In this document: piece after piece, positions 1 through 7,835 of the stretch | Numbering within the stretch: position 1 is the stretch's first letter | How the letters are laid out: each line of letters begins with the position of its first letter | Source of the DNA: Alphaproteobacteria bacterium | GTDB lineage: Bacteria; Pseudomonadota; Alphaproteobacteria; Puniceispirillales; Puniceispirillaceae | DNA length: 25,097 nucleotides | Assembly (NCBI GenBank): GCA_011522945.1 | Contig: WTHY01000072.1 | Span: 1-25,097, forward strand | Direction of reading: 5' to 3' | The notes under the pieces: generated by a model | Database searches by the model: none | What the model was told of the DNA's origin: nothing | Seen by the model: the letters and a program-made list of their open reading frames with translations, nothing else | Made by a program: the position numbers and the translations under genes

Positions 1-1
1 G

Positions 2-550
2 TTTGCGGTTGCTGGTAAATCCTACATTGATCTAGCGATTATGGCCCCAATATATCCAAGAGGGCATCAAACACCTATGTTTGTCGCAGGGCCGCGCGGG
101 GATGAGGTGCGAAGCATCATAGAAAAGCTTGAGTTTTCCTATGAATGGCGTGGAGAAGAAATCGGACAGGCTTCTACAGTAAAAATGCTGAGATCTATTC
201 TGATTAAGGGTGTTGAATCCTTAGTTTGCGAATGTGTTACGGCTGCAGAGAAGCTGGGGTTGGATGAAGAAATCCTTTTATCTGCAGGCAAAACATTGCG
301 TATTGATGATATGCCAGCCCTTGCTGATTATGTAATGGAGCGCGCTGCAGTGCATGGGCGCCGCCGGTCTGCTGAAATGCGAGAAGTGGCAAAGACATTA
401 GAGGAAATGGGTTTATCAAATTTTCTTGCGATAGCTATTGCTGAACATCAGAATTTTGTTGCTGACATGCAGCTATCCTCAAAATTCGATAATGAAGTGC
501 CACGCGATAGGGCACAATTGGCAGCTGCTATGCGAGACGAGCAAAAATAG
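2..550 (+). CDS. NAD(P)-dependent oxidoreductase, 6PGDH-like, DUF1932 C-terminal domain (5' partial)
   Basis: The frame is open from base 2, so the gene enters the window from the left; the first internal ATG at 41 is not the real start. What remains is an all-helical C-terminal domain of about 180 residues. It carries the pattern I associate with DUF1932 in 6-phosphogluconate-dehydrogenase-like proteins: 'AIMAPIYPRGHQTP' near the start, a lysine-bearing 'STVKMLRSILIKG' helix, and 'ERAAVHGRRRSAEMREVA' towards the end. The Rossmann NAD(P)-binding domain would lie upstream, outside the window. Such proteins are hydroxyacid or imine dehydrogenases of mostly unknown substrate. The domain call rests on motif memory and the substrate cannot be read. 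No downstream gene is close on this strand. Confidence 0.7.
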   Translation, partial: FAVAGKSYIDLAIMAPIYPRGHQTPMFVAGPRGDEVRSIIEKLEFSYEWRGEEIGQASTVKMLRSILIKGVESLVCECVTAAEKLGLDEEILLSAGKTLRIDDMPALADYVMERAAVHGRRRSAEMREVAKTLEEMGLSNFLAIAIAEHQNFVADMQLSSKFDNEVPRDRAQLAAAMRDEQK

Positions 551-742
551 GCCCTTATATCTCAGCTATTCCATAAATTGCTATGCGATAGCGTGCATTT
601 GACAGAGTCTAAATCAAGGGTGCAAATACAGGCGCTTGGCTGGCTAGCCTGATTTTTTCTTTATTAAGATGGAGCACATGTTATGCATGGACGTTTGCGA
701 TTTTGATTCCAAACTTTATGTCTGGCCTAACCTTGCAGAAGA

Positions 743-767
743 GGCGCCACCTTAAATTTGTGGCGCC
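743..767. terminator. GC-rich hairpin between convergent genes
   Basis: A perfect 8-bp inverted repeat (GGCGCCAC / GTGGCGCC) surrounds a 9-base AT-rich loop. It lies 36 bp past the stop of the leftward acuI-like gene and about 190 bp past the rightward oxidoreductase gene. Neither side has a clean T-run, so it may be a weak or bidirectional terminator or an mRNA 3'-end stabiliser. Confidence 0.5.
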
Positions 768-803
768 ATCCTCTATTCTGAATAGGTGAGCGCTGAAAAG
801 CCC

Positions 804-1799
804 TTAGAGACTATTCACGTCAATAACCACGCGGCCCTTTAATTCTCCTTTGAGTACAGCTTTACCAAGGGCAGGCAGGTCTGACAGTTTGGCGATGTCT
901 ATAATGTCTTCAAGTTTTGATTTGTCTAAATCTGTAGCAAGGCGTGACCAAGCACGCAGGCGGCCCTCATAAGACTGGCGTGCGGAATCAATGCCTATTA
1001 ATTTTACGCCGCGTAATAAGAAAGGCATAACATTTGCCGGTACAGCCGCACCGCCAGAATTGCCAATGGCCGCAATAGCGCCATTATAGGCAATCTGCCC
1101 AATTACACGTGCAAGCATTTCACCGCCTACAGCATCAATACAGCCTGCCCAGGATTCAGATTCCAAAGGCTTTTTAATCGCCTCAGCGATATCAGCACGA
1201 GGCACAATCTGTGTTGCGCCAAGAGATGTTAGATAATCTGCCGTCTCAGGACGTCCTGTAACCGCAGCAACTTGATAACCAAGCTTTGAGAGTAGCGCTA
1301 CAGCTACCGAGCCAACACCTCCGGATGCACCTGTTACAAGCACTGGCTTGTCCGTTTCTGGTGTTAGTCCTGCATCTTCAAGTGCCAAAACGCCAAGCAT
1401 TGACGATAAGCCGGCTGTACCAATGGCCATGGCGTCTTTAGTGGAGAGTCCATCAGGCAATGCAACTAGCCAATCAGCATTGACACGTGCCTTTTGCGCA
1501 TAGCCGCCCCAGTGAATTTCCCCAACGCGCCATCCTGTAAGCACCACCTTATCACCAACGGAATAGCGCGGGTCATCAGAGCTTTCCACAGTGCCGGCGA
1601 AATCAATGCCGGGAACATGCGGATAGGTTTTTACAAGTCCAGCACCTGGCCCTAGACAAAGTCCATCCTTATAATTCACTGTCGAATATTCAACAGCAAC
1701 AGTTACATTGCCTTCTGGCAATTGCGCCTCACTTATCTGTTCCACACCGGCAGAAATATTGCCTTCATCATCTTTATTTACTACCATTGCGTTGAACAT
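804..1799 (-). CDS. acuI: Acryloyl-CoA reductase / YhdH-YhfP family quinone oxidoreductase (AcuI-like)
   Basis: This is a 331-residue zinc-free medium-chain reductase. The N-terminal GroES-like half contains 'STVNYKDGL' (about 39-47), 'PGIDFAGTV' and 'VLTGWRVGEIHWGG', which closely follow E. coli YhdH as I remember it. The Rossmann half has the NADPH loop 'VTGASGGVGSVAVAL' at about 155-169. The family includes AcuI, which reduces toxic acryloyl-CoA to propionyl-CoA during DMSP/acrylate catabolism; in Ruegeria acuI sits beside dmdA. The open frame continues 23 codons upstream, but I chose ATG 1799 because AGGAG lies 7 bases before it and the protein then matches YhdH length. It stands alone and divergent from the next gene, with a 257-bp shared upstream region. 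The family is near certain; the acryloyl-CoA substrate is inferred from similarity and the DMSP genes further along. Confidence 0.8.
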   Translation of the reverse strand: MFNAMVVNKDDEGNISAGVEQISEAQLPEGNVTVAVEYSTVNYKDGLCLGPGAGLVKTYPHVPGIDFAGTVESSDDPRYSVGDKVVLTGWRVGEIHWGGYAQKARVNADWLVALPDGLSTKDAMAIGTAGLSSMLGVLALEDAGLTPETDKPVLVTGASGGVGSVAVALLSKLGYQVAAVTGRPETADYLTSLGATQIVPRADIAEAIKKPLESESWAGCIDAVGGEMLARVIGQIAYNGAIAAIGNSGGAAVPANVMPFLLRGVKLIGIDSARQSYEGRLRAWSRLATDLDKSKLEDIIDIAKLSDLPALGKAVLKGELKGRVVIDVNSL

Positions 1800-1806
1800 A
1801 ATCGCG

Positions 1807-1811
1807 CTCCT
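1807..1811 (-). promoter_or_regulatory. Shine-Dalgarno of acuI-like gene
   Basis: AGGAG on the minus strand, 7 bases before ATG 1799. It selects this start over upstream in-frame codons. Confidence 0.7.
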
Positions 1812-2044
1812 ATGTATCGATTTTTCACCAATTTTAATCATTGGTTCAGATATGTTTCCGACTGTCACAATAATCGCCAGCCCTCCGGTATGTTAGCCAT
1901 ATCTTAGGCCGTTCGTTACTCTTGTCTATGTTAAAAGAAATTGTCGCCTATTTTTTATTTCTGTTGATGAAAATGTGAGATTTTAATTCAGCAAAATGGT
2001 AGCCTTTCAAGATGATGACAGGTTCTTCAGACATTTGGATGTTC

Positions 2045-2050
2045 AGGAGG
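2045..2050 (+). promoter_or_regulatory. Shine-Dalgarno of the udh-like gene
   Basis: A full AGGAGG (followed by T) six bases before ATG 2057, the strongest ribosome binding site in the window. It suggests efficient translation of this gene. Confidence 0.75.
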
Positions 2051-2056
2051 TTTTAA

Positions 2057-2896
2057 ATGCGGAAAATAGTTTTAACAGGGGCAGGCGGGCGCCTTGGTTC
2101 CTATTTGAGAGAGCCTCTTACAAAGATGGCGGATCTGCTTGTTTCCTCTGATATTCTTGACACGATTGGCAAGCTATATCCTGGTGAGGCATATCAAAAA
2201 GCTGACCTTGCAAATTTGGAGGAGATCACAGATTTATTAAAAGATGCCGACATGGTTGTGCATTTTGGGGCTATTGGCGATGAAGCGCCATTTGAAGAGA
2301 TATTCCAGTCAAATGTCTATGGCGCCTACACGGTGTGGGAAGCTGCCCGGCGCAACGGGCTGCGACGTGTGGTTTATGCCAGCTCTATCCATGCAGTTGG
2401 CATGTATCCGCGTAATGAGACAATGACAACTGATTTGCCGCACAAGCCGGATACATTTTATGGCTTAGCAAAATGTTTTGCGGAGGATTTGGCATCATTA
2501 TATTGGGATAAGTTCCAGCTGGAATCTGTTTGCATGCGCATTTTCTCATGCGCAAAGGTAACTGATGCACGCGCGCTTGGTAGCTGGCTATCTTACGATG
2601 ATCTTATTCAGCTTGTGACACGCGCAGTAGATACACCAACAACTGGCTACTCCATTGTATATGGTATTTCAAATAATGACCGAGCACCTGTAGATAATAG
2701 CGGTGCAAATTTCCTTGGCTATAGACCTAAAGATAATGCTGAGCAATTTGCAGCTGAAATATTGCGAAAAGAGTCAATTCAGGACCTGAATAATCCACGT
2801 CATCTATATCATGGTGGTGCTTTTGCGGCTATTACGCCAGGTGAGAGCGGGCTTGCCCATATGGATATTGTCAAAGATGCCAAGAAAGTGGAATGA
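2057..2896 (+). CDS. udh: Uronate-dehydrogenase-like NAD-dependent SDR
   Basis: This 279-residue extended short-chain dehydrogenase has the NAD loop TGAGGRLG at 7-14 (G8, G11, G14), the serine region 'VVYASSIHAVGMYP' at about 105-118, and the catalytic pair Tyr135/Lys139 in YGLAK. The 'ASSIHAVGMYP' stretch, 'GLAKCFAEDLA', 'FLGYRPKDNAE' and the 'YHGGAF' tail match bacterial uronate dehydrogenase (Agrobacterium Udh) as I recall it. That enzyme oxidises galacturonate or glucuronate to the aldarolactone. Length is typical (about 265-280). A perfect Shine-Dalgarno fixes the start. An aldehyde dehydrogenase follows 128 bp downstream on the same strand, which could belong to the same sugar-acid route. 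Other epimerase/dehydratase functions remain possible, so the exact substrate is moderate confidence. Confidence 0.72.
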   Translation: MRKIVLTGAGGRLGSYLREPLTKMADLLVSSDILDTIGKLYPGEAYQKADLANLEEITDLLKDADMVVHFGAIGDEAPFEEIFQSNVYGAYTVWEAARRNGLRRVVYASSIHAVGMYPRNETMTTDLPHKPDTFYGLAKCFAEDLASLYWDKFQLESVCMRIFSCAKVTDARALGSWLSYDDLIQLVTRAVDTPTTGYSIVYGISNNDRAPVDNSGANFLGYRPKDNAEQFAAEILRKESIQDLNNPRHLYHGGAFAAITPGESGLAHMDIVKDAKKVE

Positions 2897-3024
2897 TAGA
2901 ACAAATTGCTTTGTTGCTAATCAGTCATATTGGGTCTAATCTCAGTGCGAGATAGTGATCCGCTATATGGCTTGGATCTTGAATAATTAAGTCGTAATTT
3001 TTCAATCACCGTAAAGAGAAAACC

Positions 3025-4449
3025 ATGCAAAAGAACCTGCATAAATTCTATATTGATGGTCAATTTGTAGACCCAGCTGCTCCAGAGTTCCTGGACATCA
3101 TTAACCCAGCCACCGAAGAGTCAATGGGCACTGTTGCACTGGGTAATGCTGAAGATGTTGACCGTGCCGTCGCGGCAGCACGCCGTGCCTTTGAGGTGAG
3201 TTCACAGATGAGTGTGGCTGAGCGTAAAGACATGCTCGGCGCCATTCGCGAGGAGTATAAGAAACGATATAATGATATCGCCGAGGCAGTTCGCTTGGAA
3301 ATGGGCGCGCCTGTTCAGCTAGCCTCTGGTGCACAATCTGCAGTTGGCCTCGGTCATTTGAAAACAGCTATGCGTGTATTAGAAGAACATCAATTTGAAT
3401 ATATGCATGGCAATTATATCGTGCGTGAGGAACCTATTGGTGTATGCGGCTTCATCACCCCTTGGAACTGGCCCGTTAACCAGGTCGTCTCTAAAATGGG
3501 CGTCGCATTAGCTGCTGGCTGCACAATTGTTCTAAAGCCAAGTGAGATTTCTCCTTTGTCTGCCATGCTAATAACTGAGGCTGTGCATGCTGCTGGCGTG
3601 CCTGCCGGTATGTTTAATCTCGTCAATGGTATGGGGCCTGTTGTTGGTGAAGCTATGTCAGCGCATCCTGATATTGATATGATGTCATTTACAGGCTCAA
3701 CACGTGGCGGCGTAGCTGTGGCTACAGCAGCAGCACAATCTGTTAAGCGCGTGTCTCAGGAGCTTGGTGGCAAATCACCAAATATCATTATTGATGATGA
3801 GAATTTTGCCGCATCAATAGAAGCTGGTGTCAATAACATCATGTCAAATAGTGGCCAGTCATGTAACGCGCCAACACGTATGCTTGTGCCTGCGCATCGT
3901 CATGCCGAAGCACTTGATATTGCCAAGGCCGCTGCAGAAGCGCTTGTTGTTGGCAATCCAGAATCAGATGGCACAGATTTAGGCCCACTTGTATCACAGA
4001 CGCAATTCGACAAGGTTCAAGGCTTAATTGAAGTTGGCATTGATGAAGGTGCAACGCTTGTATGTGGCGGTGTTGGTCGTCCAGATGGGCTGGATAAAGG
4101 CTATTTTGCGAAACCAACTATCTTTGGCAATGTGCATAATAATATGCGTATCGCACGCGAAGAAATTTTCGGGCCTGTATTATCTATCATTAGCTATGAG
4201 GATGATGATGATGCAGTCTCCATTGCTAATGATACAGAATATGGTCTAGCAGCTTATGTAACAGGCAAAGATACAGACCATCTCATTTCCATTGGCAGAC
4301 GGTTGCGGGCTGGTCAGATTCACATCAACTACGGTAGTGGTGGTGCAGATGCGCCATTTGGTGGTTACAAACAATCTGGCAATGGTCGTGAAAAAGCAGA
4401 ATGGGGTCTGGCTGAATTTCTAGAAGTGAAAGCGATAATGGGCAAATAA
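3025..4449 (+). CDS. NAD(P)-dependent aldehyde dehydrogenase
   Basis: A complete 474-residue ALDH-superfamily enzyme that oxidises an aldehyde to a carboxylate. Visible residues: 'TPWNWP' with Asn148, Lys171 in VLKPSE for cofactor binding, 'FTGSTRGG' at about 222-229, the general base Glu246 in QELGGK, and the nucleophile Cys280 in GQSCNAPTR. 'EEIFGPVL' and the C-terminal 'PFGGYKQSGNGRE' are also intact. The substrate cannot be read from sequence. Two contexts compete. It follows a uronate-dehydrogenase-like gene by 128 bp, suggesting sugar-acid catabolism. The wider region carries DMSP demethylation genes, whose last step releases acetaldehyde. A carrier gene starts 38 bp downstream, so co-transcription is likely. 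Confidence 0.9.
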   Translation: MQKNLHKFYIDGQFVDPAAPEFLDIINPATEESMGTVALGNAEDVDRAVAAARRAFEVSSQMSVAERKDMLGAIREEYKKRYNDIAEAVRLEMGAPVQLASGAQSAVGLGHLKTAMRVLEEHQFEYMHGNYIVREEPIGVCGFITPWNWPVNQVVSKMGVALAAGCTIVLKPSEISPLSAMLITEAVHAAGVPAGMFNLVNGMGPVVGEAMSAHPDIDMMSFTGSTRGGVAVATAAAQSVKRVSQELGGKSPNIIIDDENFAASIEAGVNNIMSNSGQSCNAPTRMLVPAHRHAEALDIAKAAAEALVVGNPESDGTDLGPLVSQTQFDKVQGLIEVGIDEGATLVCGGVGRPDGLDKGYFAKPTIFGNVHNNMRIAREEIFGPVLSIISYEDDDDAVSIANDTEYGLAAYVTGKDTDHLISIGRRLRAGQIHINYGSGGADAPFGGYKQSGNGREKAEWGLAEFLEVKAIMGK

Positions 4450-4472
4450 GCTTTGCCCCTATCCTTTAGATT

Positions 4473-4479
4473 AGGGTGG
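4473..4479 (+). promoter_or_regulatory. Shine-Dalgarno of MFS gene, deciding the start
   Basis: AGGGTGG eight bases before ATG 4488. The alternative GTG at 4476 lies inside this site and has no site of its own. The 5' part also pairs with CCCTA at 4457-4461. Confidence 0.55.
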
Positions 4480-4487
4480 CACTATTG

Positions 4488-5714
4488 ATGATAACACGTG
4501 CAAGACTGGGCTGGGCCCTCTATGATTGGGCGTCATCTCCAGTGCCAACCCTGCATGCCACTTTTGTATTCGCTGTCTATTTTGCAACCACCATCATGCC
4601 AGAGGGTGGCACAGCAATCTGGGCACAAATGACAGGTGCGACAGCCTTTCTTGTTGCGATTTCAGCACCTATTCTGGGTCGCATAGCTGATAGTGCTGGG
4701 CTTATTAAACAGTTTTTAATTGGCACAATCATAATTGGCGCTTCAGCCACTGGGTTATTATGGTTTGCCGAACCTGATATAAGCTTTGCTCTCTATGCAT
4801 TGGCATTATCCGCCATCTCCATTTTCTTCATGGAAATCAGCTTTGTGTTTTATAATGCTATGCTCGCAAAGATGGGAACTGATGAGGATATTGGCAAATT
4901 AAGCGGTATCGCCTGGGGTGTCGGTTTTATAGGGGCTGTTGTTGCACTTGGACTTGTCCTCGCGATTTTCATTTTACCGGAAAAGGCACCTTTTGGTCTT
5001 AATAAAGACAATGCAGAGCATGTGCGTGCCACGATGATTTTTGCAGCTGGATGGGCTCTGATCTTTTCCATTCCTATGATGCTCTTCACCCCGAATTTGC
5101 CGGCAACGCCTCAGTCTGGAAATTATCTTCAACAGCTAAAGCAATCGCTTCATACAGCTACTAAAATACCAGATATGGTGCGGTTTCTATTTGCGCGCAT
5201 GGCCTTCAATGACGGGTTGATAACGCTCTTTGCTCTTGGGGGGATATACGCGGCAAAGGTCTTTGCATTTACCCAGTCAGAAATTTTGCTCTTTGCCATC
5301 GCACTCAATGTAAGCGCAGGTATTGGTGCGATTATTGGCGGGTGGGCGGATGATAAATTAGGCCCGTTACGCACTATGCGTATCTCCCTAATTGCCCTCT
5401 TTTTATGTGGCACAGCGGCACTTATAGCGCCAACGAAGCTCGTCTTTTGGGGTGCCGGTATATGTCTGGGCATATTTGTTGGGCCTGTGCAGTCGGCCGC
5501 TCGCTCCTATGTGGCACGAAAAACGCCTGAGGATAGCCGCGCCAGTATGTTTGGTCTGTATATGGTGTCAGGTAAAGCAACAAGCTTTGTCGGGCCACTT
5601 TGTTATGGATGGCTTGTTCTTTTAACAGGGTCTGAGCGGTCAGGTATGCTTGTGGTTTTGGTGTTAATTGGACTGGGTCTGATTTTACTGCCAAAAGCAA
5701 AGCCCGCTATATAA
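4488..5714 (+). CDS. MFS transporter, Atg22/UMF1-like
   Basis: About 408 residues and strongly hydrophobic, with roughly 12 membrane segments. The opening 'LGWALYDWASSPVPTL' is the signature I associate with the UMF1/Atg22-like branch of the major facilitator superfamily, whose members begin with a WALYDWA-type motif. 'GRIADSAG' between TM2 and TM3 and 'IGGWADDKLGPLR' in the second half are the two equivalent cytoplasmic MFS loops. Eukaryotic Atg22 exports amino acids from vacuoles; bacterial substrates are unknown. The start is ATG 4488 because AGGGTGG precedes it. It lies 38 bp after the aldehyde dehydrogenase and 30 bp before another carrier, so the three probably share a transcript. Confidence 0.8.
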   Translation: MITRARLGWALYDWASSPVPTLHATFVFAVYFATTIMPEGGTAIWAQMTGATAFLVAISAPILGRIADSAGLIKQFLIGTIIIGASATGLLWFAEPDISFALYALALSAISIFFMEISFVFYNAMLAKMGTDEDIGKLSGIAWGVGFIGAVVALGLVLAIFILPEKAPFGLNKDNAEHVRATMIFAAGWALIFSIPMMLFTPNLPATPQSGNYLQQLKQSLHTATKIPDMVRFLFARMAFNDGLITLFALGGIYAAKVFAFTQSEILLFAIALNVSAGIGAIIGGWADDKLGPLRTMRISLIALFLCGTAALIAPTKLVFWGAGICLGIFVGPVQSAARSYVARKTPEDSRASMFGLYMVSGKATSFVGPLCYGWLVLLTGSERSGMLVVLVLIGLGLILLPKAKPAI

Positions 5715-5744
5715 ATCAGCCACAAGGTCCAAGGGCAAGCGATA

Positions 5745-6614
5745 ATGAAATTTCCTACGAGCATATTATATATTGCCGTGATTTTTGGCTGGTCAACGAG
5801 CTGGTTGCCCTTAAGCTGGCAGGTTACAGATACTGCCATTCCAGAAGTGTCAGTTTTCTGGCGCTTCGTCATTGCCGCAGCTTTAATGTGGGGTATAGCC
5901 TATCAACAAAAAAGGCTGCATACCGTTCCCTGGCGGTTGCAAATCTTTATGCTGGGTCTTGGGATTTGCATATTTAGTACTAATTTCACACTATTCTATT
6001 ATGGCAGTGTTGGCGTTGCCTCTGGTTTGCTAGCTGTCATTTTTGCCAGTGTGGCATTCATAAATGTGCTTTTTGACTCAGTCAGGCTACGGAGGCGACC
6101 GCCACCCACCCAAATGAGCGCGGCGCTGATTGGTGTGTCCGGGGTAGCCATTTTCTTTTGGCCTGAAATTAGAACCAGTGAAGCTGCGTTTGTTAGTCTT
6201 GGATTTTGTCTAACCGGGACATGTTTTTTCTGTATGGGCAATATGATATCTGCACATTTGCAGCACCTTAAGATAGACGTGCTGACAGCCAATAGCTGGG
6301 GCATGAGTTGGGGTGCTCTATTCATAGGTTGTGTTGCATTAGTCCGTGGTGGCGACTTCTTTCCAGACCCAAGCCTTAAATATGTCGGCGGACTTGTCTG
6401 GCTGGCGGTTTTTTCGTCTGTTCTGGCTTTTAGCGCCTATCTGACGCTTATAGGTAGAATTGGCGCAGCAAAGGCAGGATATGCAACTGTATTGTTTCCA
6501 ATATTTGCCTTGATGATTTCTAGCGTCTGGGAGGGATTTATCTGGAGTGCTTATGCGGTCATTGGTATCGGGCTAGTTGCCCTCGGCAATATTTTGATGC
6601 AACGAAGTCGTTAG
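5745..6614 (+). CDS. EamA/DMT-superfamily transporter
   Basis: A 289-residue inner-membrane protein with about ten hydrophobic helices arranged as two EamA repeats (about 5-135 and 145-285), the usual drug/metabolite transporter layout. The first repeat holds 'FGWSTSWLPLSWQ' and 'FWRFVIAAALMW'. The second ends with 'GYATVLFPIFALMISSVWEG' before the last helix, a conserved DMT stretch. Substrate is unknown; family members export amino acids and other small metabolites. AAGG lies about 11 bases before the ATG. It follows the MFS gene by 30 bp, so the two carriers are probably co-transcribed. Confidence 0.82.
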   Translation: MKFPTSILYIAVIFGWSTSWLPLSWQVTDTAIPEVSVFWRFVIAAALMWGIAYQQKRLHTVPWRLQIFMLGLGICIFSTNFTLFYYGSVGVASGLLAVIFASVAFINVLFDSVRLRRRPPPTQMSAALIGVSGVAIFFWPEIRTSEAAFVSLGFCLTGTCFFCMGNMISAHLQHLKIDVLTANSWGMSWGALFIGCVALVRGGDFFPDPSLKYVGGLVWLAVFSSVLAFSAYLTLIGRIGAAKAGYATVLFPIFALMISSVWEGFIWSAYAVIGIGLVALGNILMQRSR

Positions 6615-6699
6615 ATACTTTTATATTCAGCTCTTGTGACTCATCTGCGAAACCTTTATGAACAAAGAGATTTTGTAATTTCGGCGAGACTTTTTAAAC

Positions 6700-7689
6700 A
6701 TGTCAGATAATACACCCGGCGCGCAGCATCATGATGTCATCTGTATTGGTAATGCCATTATGGATGTTCTAGGCGCTGTTGAAGAAACGTTTCTCGTTGA
6801 TCATGCTGTTGAAAAAGGCGGTATGAATTTGATTGATGAGGCTAGAGCAGACTATCTTACAACTGCGCTCGAGCAAAGTGAGATGCTGGCAGGTGGGTCT
6901 GCGGCTAACACAGCATACGGGATTGCAAAACTTGGAAGCAAATGCGGCTTTGTTGGGCAGGTCAAGAAAGACGTGATTGGCGATGATTTTATCTCAGACA
7001 TTGAGGCAGGTGGGGTTTCTTATTTAGGTACCCAGCCTGAAACAGGTCCAGCAACAGCCTGCTCTATCATTCTGGTGACGCCTGATACAGCACGCTCAAT
7101 GAATACTTTTTTGGGCAGTACATTACATTTGTCAGATGCGCATTTAGGTGATGAGCTTTCAGCAAATATCATCTATTTAGAAGGGTATTTATTTGATGCA
7201 CCTGCGGGTGAGGCCATCTTTAAACGTGTTGTAGAGGTTGCACAGAATTGTGGGGCAAAACTAGCCTTATCCTTATCAGATAGTTGGTGTGTGGAGCGTC
7301 ATTTTGATGCTATGCGCAGCTTCGTGCGTGATCATGCTGATATTATATTCTCAAATGAGGAAGAATTTGCTGCCTTGATGGGTGGCACCTCTGATGAACA
7401 GATAACAGAGCTGCTCACTGAAGTTGATGAGGTCATCATCACCTGTGGCAGCAAAGGCGCCAATTGCTACAGCAAAACCGAACATGCATTTGCAGCTGCG
7501 CAACCGATAGGTGAGGTTGTTGATACAACGGGTGCTGGTGATCTATTTGCCGCCGGTTATTTATATGCACGCACAAATAATATGTCTTTGCAGGCCAGAG
7601 CTGATATTGCCAGCCGCTGTGCTGGAGAAGTCATTTGCCATTTTGGTGCGCGTCCTAATGAGGATTTGACCTCTATCATCGCAGCCTAA
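6700..7689 (+). CDS. PfkB-family kinase, adenosine-kinase-like
   Basis: A 329-residue ribokinase-fold sugar/nucleoside kinase. 'GNAIMDVLG' at about 17-25 and the glycine-rich 'AGGSAANTAYGIAKLG' at about 64-79 bind the sugar. 'DTTGAGDLFAAGYLY' at about 275-289 is PfkB signature 2, with catalytic Asp281 and the anion hole. 'ALSLSDSWCVERH' (about 189-201) is what I associate with the branch annotated as adenosine kinase in alphaproteobacteria, phosphorylating adenosine to AMP. In this setting adenosine could come from S-adenosylhomocysteine turnover, which is inference. Ribokinase or another sugar kinase is the alternative. It has 85 bp upstream and 146 bp downstream, so it may be a single-gene unit. 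Confidence 0.82.
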   Translation: MSDNTPGAQHHDVICIGNAIMDVLGAVEETFLVDHAVEKGGMNLIDEARADYLTTALEQSEMLAGGSAANTAYGIAKLGSKCGFVGQVKKDVIGDDFISDIEAGGVSYLGTQPETGPATACSIILVTPDTARSMNTFLGSTLHLSDAHLGDELSANIIYLEGYLFDAPAGEAIFKRVVEVAQNCGAKLALSLSDSWCVERHFDAMRSFVRDHADIIFSNEEEFAALMGGTSDEQITELLTEVDEVIITCGSKGANCYSKTEHAFAAAQPIGEVVDTTGAGDLFAAGYLYARTNNMSLQARADIASRCAGEVICHFGARPNEDLTSIIAA

Positions 7690-7717
7690 ATGCGCTCTAG
7701 CTTTTAGTAGGACGCAT
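7690..7717 (+). terminator. Hairpin after the adenosine-kinase-like gene
   Basis: Starts right after the stop codon: ATGCGCTCTA pairs with TAGGACGCAT (one mismatch, one G-U) around an 8-base loop. It is followed by a short T-containing stretch, not a real T-run. Position supports a terminator; strength is uncertain. Confidence 0.42.
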
Positions 7718-7835
7718 CTATTTACCATAGTTGCCAATTGCTTGAGCTAGTACTATTTTTGGATTTATGGCCATGCGGTTATGATGGCACGTCTAATGAT
7801 TATTTACCTTTGATACGTATTGAGCAGGATGCCCT

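Noticed and set aside
669..755. A 28-codon ORF (ATG 669 to TAA 753-755) in the gap before acuI
   Set aside because: It has no ribosome binding site, its end overlaps the hairpin arm at 743-750, and its composition gives no sign of a real peptide.
2939..2953. Perfect 5-bp hairpin (ATCTC/GAGAT) after the udh-like gene as a terminator
   Set aside because: Too short and without a T-run; stems like this occur by chance in a gap of this size.
2972..3000. Possible promoter TTGGAT-17-TAATTT before the aldehyde dehydrogenase
   Set aside because: The -10 match is only three of six bases, too weak to list as a feature.
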